A stretch of 64,000 bases of DNA from Stenomitos frigidus_A (GTDB taxonomy: Bacteria > Cyanobacteriota > Cyanobacteriia > Leptolyngbyales > Leptolyngbyaceae), in NCBI RefSeq assembly GCF_963877135.1, contig NZ_CAWNSW010000160.1, positions 40,746-104,745 on the forward strand, in the 5' to 3' direction. Within the stretch, counting starts at the first letter, position 1. Each line of letters starts with the position of its first letter. The translations under genes were made by a program, and so were the position numbers. Below, one piece after another: positions 44,914-52,300 of this stretch. The notes under the pieces are model-generated. The model was given only the letters and a program-made list of their open reading frames with translations. It did not search any database and was not told the DNA's origin.

Positions 44914-46050
44914 ATGACAAAGCTTGGCTACTCAGGGTTTCAACGCGTCACCACTGCGCGTCTGCTCCGTAAAATGTGTTTATTGGCGTTGACGGTGCCG
45001 TTCTTGGCGAGTGCCGCAATGATGGTCACTGCCAGCGAAAAAGAGAATAAGGGCAAATACGAACCCTACGCGATCGGACTTTGGGGCGATTTACCCTATA
45101 ACGATGTGCAGGCGCAGGTTGGGGTTCCTAACATCATCGCGGACATGAACTCGCAAGACCTGGCTTTCACGGCTTTCGACGGCGACTGGAAAGCGGGCAA
45201 CGCCATCGCAGGCTCGGTTACGCCGACCAGTTGCAGTAATGAACTCTATGCCCAATCGCTCGATTACTTAAACGCCCTGAAAGCACCCGCAATCTTTACA
45301 CCAGGTGACAACGACTGGACTGACTGCGATCGCCCGGCAAACGGTGGTTTTAACTCACTCGAACGCCTTAACTACGAGCGCCAGTTATTCTTCAGCGAGC
45401 CTTACTCATTTGGACAACGCCGCCTGAAACAAGAAGTCCAAGCCGCTCCGTATGTTGAGAACCGCCGTTGGACAGTTGGCAAGGTTACCTATGCGACACT
45501 TAATGTCCAGGGTTCATGCAACAACCTGTGCGACACTGCACCCGACGCAGAGGAATACGCAGCGCGAAATGCAGCCAATATTGCCTGGCTGCAAGAAACT
45601 TTTAGAGTGGCAAAGGCACGCAACTCGGTAGCGGTGATGTTGATCACCCAGGCTGATCCGGGTTGGGATAACAGCGACTCAACTAGAGCCCCGACACGTG
45701 ATCCAAAGACGCTCGTGGAAAATGACGTTGACGCCACCACGAAATTGCCGATTCCTGATGGCTACAAGGACTATTTAGTCGCATTGCGCAATGAAGTGAT
45801 CGCGTTCCGCAAACCAGTTGCTTACGTACACGGCGACTCACACTATTTCCGCATTGACAAACCATTGCTGGATGCTCAAGGCAGGCGTCTTGAAAACTTC
45901 ACTCGCGTTGAGACCTTTGGCAACAATGCAGCAAACGGTCTCAACGACGTGCAGTGGGTCAAGGTGTATGTCAATCCCCGCAGCCGCGAGGTGTTTTCGT
46001 ATCAGCCACAGATTGTTCCTGGCAATCGTGTAGCGGTTCCGGCTCCATAA
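44914..46050 (+). CDS. Exported calcineurin-like metallophosphoesterase
   Basis: A 378-residue exported protein. A basic N-terminus and hydrophobic core (LLALTVPFLASAAMMVTA) form the signal peptide. Metal-binding positions of the calcineurin fold are recognisable but variant: GLWGDLPYND in place of GDxH, FDGDWKAG, TPGDNDWTDC in place of GNHD, and YVHGDSHYF in place of GHxH. A Cys pair (GSCNNLCDT) and two more Cys in the acidic loops suggest disulphides in the periplasm. A role in phosphate release from an organic ester fits the PHO-box-like sites upstream. The exact substrate is unknown. Confidence 0.82.
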   Translation: MTKLGYSGFQRVTTARLLRKMCLLALTVPFLASAAMMVTASEKENKGKYEPYAIGLWGDLPYNDVQAQVGVPNIIADMNSQDLAFTAFDGDWKAGNAIAGSVTPTSCSNELYAQSLDYLNALKAPAIFTPGDNDWTDCDRPANGGFNSLERLNYERQLFFSEPYSFGQRRLKQEVQAAPYVENRRWTVGKVTYATLNVQGSCNNLCDTAPDAEEYAARNAANIAWLQETFRVAKARNSVAVMLITQADPGWDNSDSTRAPTRDPKTLVENDVDATTKLPIPDGYKDYLVALRNEVIAFRKPVAYVHGDSHYFRIDKPLLDAQGRRLENFTRVETFGNNAANGLNDVQWVKVYVNPRSREVFSYQPQIVPGNRVAVPAP

Positions 46051-46083
46051 CGGCACGCGTCTAATCAACGATATAGAGCAATC

Positions 46084-46123
46084 ACTCCTCCCAAGGACAC
46101 CAAAACACGGGAGGAGTTTTTTT
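46084..46123 (+). terminator. Rho-independent terminator of the phosphoesterase
   Basis: ACTCCTCCC (46084-46092) pairs with GGGAGGAGT (46109-46117), followed by a T-run. It lies 34 bases after the stop. Confidence 0.9.
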
Positions 46124-46260
46124 CAGCGATCGCTGCTCTCACTCACCCCTTAAAGGGCGTCCTATGGGCTGGAATACAGCCTTTTAATCGCACAAAAGCA
46201 CCAAGGTAAACTTTAATTTCAAACCCGAAAATCAAAGTAAGAGAGGAGTATTCTAAGAAC

Positions 46261-46494
46261 ATAAGAAGCAGCGAAAGGAGGCTTCTTATTCAAATCGAAT
46301 CATTCAGTCAAATCGAATAGTTCAGTCTCGTTAAACAGGAGGTTTTTATCGCTTTAACGTCTGAATCTATCTCGTCAATAAAAGCAGCATTCAACCAGGT
46401 TGTTGATATCTCTTCATCTACAATCTCAGAGAGTAATGCGATAGATACCCAGAGACCTGCAACTACCCAAACGACGGTATCGAAGCAGCTCTAG
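46261..46494 (+). other. Possible small transcription unit without canonical start
   Basis: In a 914-base gene-free stretch: a 9-bp hairpin (ATAAGAAGC / GCTTCTTAT, 46261-46289) with AAAGGAG in its loop; an 18-nt tandem repeat (46290-46307 and 46308-46325); then AACAGGAGG followed 5 bases later by ATC and a 48-codon open frame to TAG at 46492-46494 rich in Ser/Thr/Ile (ALTSESISSIKAAFNQ). No ATG, GTG or TTG lies at the proper spacing. It may be a peptide with a rare ATC start, a decayed gene or a noncoding RNA. The rest of the stretch shows nothing. Confidence 0.3.
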
Positions 46495-46591
46495 CTAGGA
46501 GCGTCATAAAAGAGGAGATCCCTCACATCAGCCGTTCTGAGTGCTGTGTAAAAAATTAACTCGTTGCTTTTAATCCCTTGATTGAAAGTTT

Positions 46592-46637
46592 AGATAGCCC
46601 CGATCGTAGCAACAAATACGCTCGGGGTTATCTGTTT
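46592..46637 (+). terminator. Hairpin terminator-like structure
   Basis: AGATAGCCCCGA (46592-46603) and TCGGGGTTATCT (46622-46633), allowing one G-U pair, then GTTT. It may close the small unit at 46261-46494. The T-run is weak. Confidence 0.5.
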
Positions 46638-46964
46638 GGCTGGCATTGCGCTGCGTCAACTCGCTCTGCCCAGAATTCCTTTCTCTAGAAGTTGCGTTGC
46701 AATGCAGCAGAAGTTCTTGCCTTCGCGATCGTACAACGCCTCAATGAAAGGCATAACGATATGAGAGCCGATCGTTCCCCTCAGAACGTGTGATGGGTGG
46801 CGCGATCGTTCCCACTCAACTGAGAAGAGTTGCGATCACAAGGCAATAACGACCCCGTTCACCCGCCGCCAACAACCTTTCGGACTCAGCCAACTATCTC
46901 GATACGGTCGGTGTGCAACGGACTTGTTAGGCAGGGCTTTGTTTTTGCACATAACTGATAAAGC

Positions 46965-47558
46965 TTAACTTTGTTTTTCAGAAGATTTCAGCTTGCAACG
47001 TTGTGCGAAATAGGCATCAGTTACATCAACAAAGTGGTAAATGTGCTTAACCCAATCACCTAACTGATTCAATCTCACTTGAATTTTCTCACCAACTGCT
47101 ACACCAAAGTCTGGATGACGGCGAACAAAATCAGGCGTAGAAATTCCAGTCGAATGTACAATTAGATGCCTGATACCCCAAAGCGTCTCCATTTCTTTTG
47201 CAAGTTCTGAACTATATCCACGAGCACCCATCTTCTTAAGGCTTTTAATCCAACATTTCGGACCTCCCTCATTAATGAACTTTCTAGCCCATTGATATCT
47301 CAGTCCTTGAAGTAACTCTTCTAATGATGAAGCGTTGGTCATTTCAGAATATGAAGCAGACATTTTAGATTCTTCCATAAGCGTAGAATCAGTTCTGGCA
47401 GTATAAACAAGTACATCCATGAGATAGGCTTCAACAATGGTAACTATCAACACTGGCATCCACTCTAATCCCACATTGAATCCGGAGAGATGGGCATCCC
47501 ACTTCTCTGCATAATCTGAGATTTCTTGTTTGATCTCTGTTGCCTGGTCTGTTGTCAA
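46965..47558 (-). CDS. HEPN-like protein of unknown function
   Basis: A 197-residue soluble helical protein. LWGIRHLIVHSTG contains R-x4-H, the diagnostic motif of HEPN domains, in the right context (second-to-last long helix, followed by a helix with KIQVRLNQLGDWVKHIYHFV). HEPN proteins are often RNases in defence or toxin-antitoxin systems. It starts at TTG, which overlaps the TGA of the upstream gene (TTGA); AAGAAGG precedes it, so the two are translationally coupled. The region lacks GCGATCGC and is A/T-richer than the surroundings, suggesting transfer. Confidence 0.68.
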   Translation of the reverse strand: MTTDQATEIKQEISDYAEKWDAHLSGFNVGLEWMPVLIVTIVEAYLMDVLVYTARTDSTLMEESKMSASYSEMTNASSLEELLQGLRYQWARKFINEGGPKCWIKSLKKMGARGYSSELAKEMETLWGIRHLIVHSTGISTPDFVRRHPDFGVAVGEKIQVRLNQLGDWVKHIYHFVDVTDAYFAQRCKLKSSEKQS

Positions 47559-47794
47559 ATTGACCTTCTTTGTTCACTGCCATTCTCTTCTACGTTTAAC
47601 TCTTGTTCTAGGTCGTTCGGGGCAAAGAGAATGCTTTTGGTCTTTGATAAAGTAGCTTCTTGTCTGATTCCTTGAAACCCCCGACCTGTAAACTGAATGA
47701 AGTGCATTAATCTATCCGTATTGAAGTCGAAGCTTGCATAGGCTGGTGTGTGCGGAACTGAAGTAGTTGAATCGACATCAATCGGTTCAGTCAT
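47555..47794 (-). CDS. Small protein coupled to the HEPN-like gene
   Basis: A 79-residue protein with no family I recognise. The N-terminus is acidic and Thr/Ser-rich (MTEPIDVDSTTSVPHTPAY), followed by RLMHFIQFTGRGFQGIR and a charged tail. It overlaps the HEPN-like gene by 4 bases, which suggests a functional pair such as toxin-antitoxin. It is not an MNT nucleotidyltransferase, the usual HEPN partner. Confidence 0.6.
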   Translation of the reverse strand: MTEPIDVDSTTSVPHTPAYASFDFNTDRLMHFIQFTGRGFQGIRQEATLSKTKSILFAPNDLEQELNVEENGSEQRRSI

Positions 47795-48169
47795 AGAGGT
47801 CTAACCTAGAATCAAGATGTTCTAACGAAATATTATCAACTTCTACATACTGCTACTCACACTATGACTTCTCTGCCTAACAACTTATTACATAGAATTT
47901 TTTCTCGGTAATATCCTCGTGCGGGTATCATCACGTATTTTCCACTGATAACCCTGATATGGGGATATCATAAGATTTTTTTCGCATGCTATCGCTGCTG
48001 AGGGGCATTATCAAGAAAATTCGCGTATCACGATCGCCCCTGGTGCCACAACCCGATCGCCACTTCTCTACTTCTCCGACACCACCAAGCTTGAGGAAGC
48101 CGATCGCTCCTAATCTCTATAAATCTGATACAATCAGCAGCCAGTAAGCGTTGACAACACGATCGCAGC
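47795..48169. other. Spacer containing relic copy 1
   Basis: A 375-base gene-free stretch between divergent genes. It contains the first relic of the macroglobulin 3' end (48063-48106). The rest is A/T-rich with a small palindrome TGATAT-N2-ATATCA-like near 47955. Confidence 0.45.
48063..48106 (-). repeat. Relic 1 of the alpha-2-macroglobulin gene 3' end
   Basis: Read on the minus strand it encodes RSASSSLVVSEK and a stop, the exact C-terminus of the macroglobulin at 49320. The DNA differs at 5 of 39 bases, all synonymous. Upstream in this frame a stop occurs two codons away, so only the tail remains. Confidence 0.85.
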
Positions 48170-48433
48170 ATGGCTATTGAATCACGACTGGAAACAATTG
48201 ATGAGCGGATTGCCCAACTGGTAGTCATTGCAGGTGAGCTAGTCAAAGCGTCGGTGCAGCAGCGTGAAAGCATTGAAGGATTGGTCTCAGGCATGGGGCA
48301 GTTGATCGAGTCCAATACTGAATTCAGAATGGATCTGGCTGAGCTAAAGACGACGACTCAAACGCAGGCTGAAACAGCAGGGCTTCAGCAGCAGATGATT
48401 GAGCAGTTAATTCATCAGAAAGAAGCGCCATAA
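48170..48433 (+). CDS. Small coiled-coil protein
   Basis: An 87-residue protein, almost wholly a coiled coil with heptad Leu/Ile/Val: MAIESRLETIDERIAQLVVI, SIEGLVSGMGQLIES and LQQQMIEQLIHQ. No signal or membrane span. I recognise no function; such proteins are common accessory hypotheticals in filamentous cyanobacteria. It lies between two relics of the macroglobulin 3' end. Confidence 0.65.
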   Translation: MAIESRLETIDERIAQLVVIAGELVKASVQQRESIEGLVSGMGQLIESNTEFRMDLAELKTTTQTQAETAGLQQQMIEQLIHQKEAP

Positions 48434-48448
48434 AGTCAGCTTGCCAGC

Positions 48449-48488
48449 CTCTACTTCTCCGAAACCACCAAGCTTGAGGAAGCCGATC
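48449..48488 (-). repeat. Relic 2 of the alpha-2-macroglobulin gene 3' end
   Basis: Again encodes RSASSSLVVSEK and stop on the minus strand. It differs from the gene at 6 of 39 bases and from relic 1 at 2, all synonymous, including AGA for CGA at Arg. Confidence 0.85.
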
Positions 48489-48511
48489 TCCCATTACGCT
48501 ATCGTACGCAA

Positions 48512-48976
48512 CTATGGATAGCTGTTGGGGTTCTCCACCGATAGCCCTTCGTTGGTAGCAGCCACATTCAGCTCACTGTCTGCCGACGCAAAAATTACAG
48601 ATGGCAAACCACTGGTGATACAACGCGCATTCACGGCACGTCCGGCTGCTAACTGAACGGCATCATAACCTCTTAATCCTTGTGTTTCTGCTAGCGACAT
48701 CCCGGCAAAAATGATTTCCTCTGTCATTTCAACGACTTGATAGTCCGTCTGCAAATCATTTCTGAATTGGTTGCATACGAATGCGGCGTCGGCAACAGTA
48801 ATACTGCCGCTGCGCGATCGTCGTGTGATGGCTGCAATGATTTCAACCCCTGTGATGGCTGCAACGAAGATTTCATTACTCAGTGCAGCATCAAATAACC
48901 CGAAGACCCACGTTGAACCAACTTCACTGATGTACCGCTTTACCAATGCACTGCTATCTAAAAAGTAGACCGCCAT
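48512..48976 (-). CDS. PIN-domain ribonuclease toxin (VapC-like)
   Basis: A 154-residue PIN-domain protein. The acidic metal site is visible: Asp7 in YFLDSSALVKRY, Glu in TGVEIIAAITRR, Asp in LRGYDAVQLAAG and Asp in FASADSELN. VapC toxins cleave tRNA or rRNA. The gene starts immediately after the stop of the small upstream gene, the usual vapBC order. It lies between relic 2 and the macroglobulin gene. Confidence 0.88.
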   Translation of the reverse strand: MAVYFLDSSALVKRYISEVGSTWVFGLFDAALSNEIFVAAITGVEIIAAITRRSRSGSITVADAAFVCNQFRNDLQTDYQVVEMTEEIIFAGMSLAETQGLRGYDAVQLAAGRAVNARCITSGLPSVIFASADSELNVAATNEGLSVENPNSYP

Positions 48977-49240
48977 CTACCGACGTTCCTCAATGATCGT
49001 TTGAGAAACCGAGCCATCTTGCACCTGGATGAGGTGCTGGTGTGTTCTTTGTTCAAAGGTAGGCGTTTTGATTTGCCGTACCAATCCAGATTCGACGAGT
49101 GCTTGATGGAAGGCAACTCGTTGAGCGGCTGTCTCTTGATCAGCAAGATAATGCTGAATTGCTTGGCTAAGCTGCTGTAACTCAGAAGGCTCTAAGGTCT
49201 TGAGTTGGTCAAGAATTTGATTCAAAATTGCCGGAGGCAT
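48977..49240 (-). CDS. Antitoxin partner of the VapC-like protein
   Basis: An 87-residue acidic helical protein with text ILNQILDQLKTLEPSELQQLSQAIQ and a basic tail TIIEERR. It shows no clear AbrB or ribbon-helix-helix motif, but its size, charge and direct abutment on vapC support the antitoxin role. Similar proteins accompany PIN toxins in other cyanobacteria, as I recall. Confidence 0.75.
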   Translation of the reverse strand: MPPAILNQILDQLKTLEPSELQQLSQAIQHYLADQETAAQRVAFHQALVESGLVRQIKTPTFEQRTHQHLIQVQDGSVSQTIIEERR

Positions 49241-49319
49241 TACTTGTTACCGATAGGCTGGCTTAGACCTCTATTTTACAGAGGCTTATGTTCATGAAGC
49301 TACAGCGATTGCTCCTTCT

Positions 49320-52300
49320 CTACTTCTCCGATACAACCAGACTTGAAGAAGCCGATCGCCCGAATTCCTCAGGAGCATACTCTAAATGAGCTTCAGCACC
49401 TGGATAGAGAAACGTGCCGGGAGTGACGGAGCGAACGAGGTAGTGCAGGGTGTACACGCCGGGATCGAGTTTGTCACCAAAAGCAACGACGCGATCGTGG
49501 TAGATGGTCTGATAACCAAGCTGCCAGCTATCGCCTTGCGCTTTGAAGTAGGGTGTTGTCGTCTGGAAGCTATTGTCAACGGCTTCAAAGCCTGCGGGTA
49601 ATGGATCAGTGAGAACGACATGATCGACGGGATGATCGGTGATGATTTCTAGCCCAATGTCGTAGACCTGCCCAATTGGAACCGTCAGTGGCTCAGGTGC
49701 AACCAGTCCAGTTTTATACAGCACCTTGTCCTCATTGGCAGGACGAATGGTGCGGGTCACACGCAAGCCGTTCAGCTTACCGGGTTGATTGCCCTGTAGC
49801 CGATAGCGGTAAACAACGAGATAGTGCAGGATGCCCTGCCCCGTTTTCTTGAGAGTCACGTCATTGCGATCGCGCGGCAGATCCGCCATACCCACCTTCA
49901 CATCCTGGCTGGGGTTGCGGTAGCCCTCAAACTTGGCAGTCCCGATGGCTTTGCCCGCGAGTTGTGCCGTTGCCTCAAAGTTGGGCGGTGTGGGTTGCAG
50001 CTTGCTGTACTCAACCAGAGCCGTGAGCGCTTCCGCATTGTCGTAGGTGGATTGCCAGGTGCCGTTGCGCCGCTGTCCTAACAGCCCTTGCAAGAGCCGA
50101 TCGGTGTCCTCGGTTTTGGCTTTCTGAGCGACAAAGAGCCGTAACGCTTGAGCCTGTGCCGTTGTGGGTGAATTCAACCAACGCCAGTTGGGGAGTAGAT
50201 TAACGGTGGCGTTGCGTCCAGTTTGGTAAATCGCCTCCTGAAGTTGATTCACCATTGTTTTGGCTTCTTGCTGCCAGTCGGGGAACTGAGACAGATAACG
50301 CGCTAGTTTGATCTGACTCACGGGATCGAGTTGGCTACGTTGACTGTAGAGGTCGGAGAGGAAGTCGTTGCGCCGATCGCCCAAAGCTGCCAGTGCAATC
50401 AATGTTTCCAGCCGTACCTGATTTTTACAGAGTTGCTCTTTACAGAACTCGTACTGACCGGGATCGGCGAGGAGTTTTTTGAGATAGGCGGTGAGGGAGG
50501 TGAGGAGTGAGGGGTGAGGAGTGAGGAGTTTTGAGGGGAAGGCACGATCGGCGAGGGCGATCGCTTGAGCGGCGTAGGGGGTGACGAAGGGATCGGAGGT
50601 CTCTTGTCCAGGGTAGGAGGCGAAACCACCATCGGGTGTTTGGAGAGATTGCAAGCGTTCGATCGCCTGGGTTGCCTGCTGGGTGGGATTGAAGCTGGCG
50701 AAGGTTTGCCCGTAGGTTTGGGCAAGGGTTTGTAGATTAGCGGCGATCGTCAGCTGGCTGGCAGTGGGCTCCAGGAAGGGCAGGTTGGTTTCGTCGAGCA
50801 CCTGCTTAGCGGGAGCCGTGAGCATGGGCATCAGGCTGCTGGCAAGCGAGATATCCAGTCCACCGACATCGGGTGCCACATTTTTGTCCACATTGAGTGG
50901 AATAGTTGCCTGATCAGTGGTCGTACCGGCTTCCACCGTTTGTTCCGTCACGTCGAGCGCCTTCACGTCAAGCAGTACTTCAAACGCATCGCTGTCACCG
51001 CCGAGCTGCGTGGTGAATTTCACCTTCGCGTCGCCTACTGTTTGCACTACAACGGGGAAGCGATAGGCGCTCGTGCCCGAACCCGCCTGCGCCTGTTGCT
51101 GACCAGAGGAGTTATCTAGCTTGAGGGGATCGGTCACAGAGCCGTTGACGGCAAGGTTGCCATTCTGCCCCGTGTTATTGGTGACGGAAACGCCAGCCTG
51201 GAAGCGATCGCCCGGGCGCGCAAACTGTGGCAACAGCGGGTTTGCAATCAGTGGTTTGGTCGTCACAAAGGTGGCGTCCCCATTACCAAAGTGCAGTTCA
51301 CCATCCGTCGCGACGGCCATGACGCGCCAGGTGGTCAGGTCATCTGGCAGTTTAAATTTGACTGTGGCGTTGCCGATCACATCCGTTTTCACCGAGCCGT
51401 TGTAGTACGCCAGCGCTTTGAAGTCTGTGCGAATGCGTGTGCTGCCTGCGCCATCAGACGCCCCACCACCATAGCCCCAGCCTTTTTCGAGCGGTGATGC
51501 CTGCGGTTGCAAGACAACATCGGGACGGTTATCGCTCAAACGAATAGAAATGGGTTGTTCGGCATATACCGTTTTTACCAGGTCAGGGGGACGATAACCA
51601 CTGAGTTGCAGCACCGCTTCGTTGACTACCATCAGCGTGATTTGTCCCTTCGCAGCCTGTCCTTGCTTCGTAAGCTGAAGCTGCACCGTCTGTTCTGCAC
51701 CCGGCTGTAGCGTAGGCGTCACCGTCGTTTCAACTTTGAGATATTGAGGATTCAGATCCGTTTCAAAGGGAGCAAAGCCGATGCGGACGAGTTTATCCAG
51801 GCTACCCGGTTCAATCTGCTCCAGGGGCTTCCCTTGACGCACCAATACGGCTTCCACAGCCGCATTGGGTAGCATCTCAGGCGTGATCTGAAATTGCACT
51901 TTCGGCGCACCGCCCTGCACTTTTGTCAGGGTTTTGTACAGGGTTTTGTGGCGCACAACCGCAAAGTAGAGTTCGCCGTCTGAGTAAGGAGACTGGATCA
52001 ATGCTGTGGCTGTTTCGCCCACCTGATAGTGCTTCTTGTCCAGCTTGATTTCTAGACGATTGTTGCGGTAGCGGTTGCCCCAGATCGCTGACGAGTCACC
52101 TGTAGCCCAGAGCTGCACATCGGTCGCACCAATCTCGTTACCACCTGAAAACGTGGCGCGGAGGCGATAGGAACCAGGCGCTGGCGGCTTTAACGACGCG
52201 GCTTGCGGGCTGACATCCGACTGCACATCGATCGCTGCAACCGTTTTATATTCCACCTGATCTTGCTGCGTCCGGCTACCCTCCACGAGTTTCGTCACGC

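Noticed and set aside
12041..47945. Shared 14-mer CGGGTATCATCACG at about 12042 and 47932
   Set aside because: No similarity extends beyond it on either side; it is likely chance.
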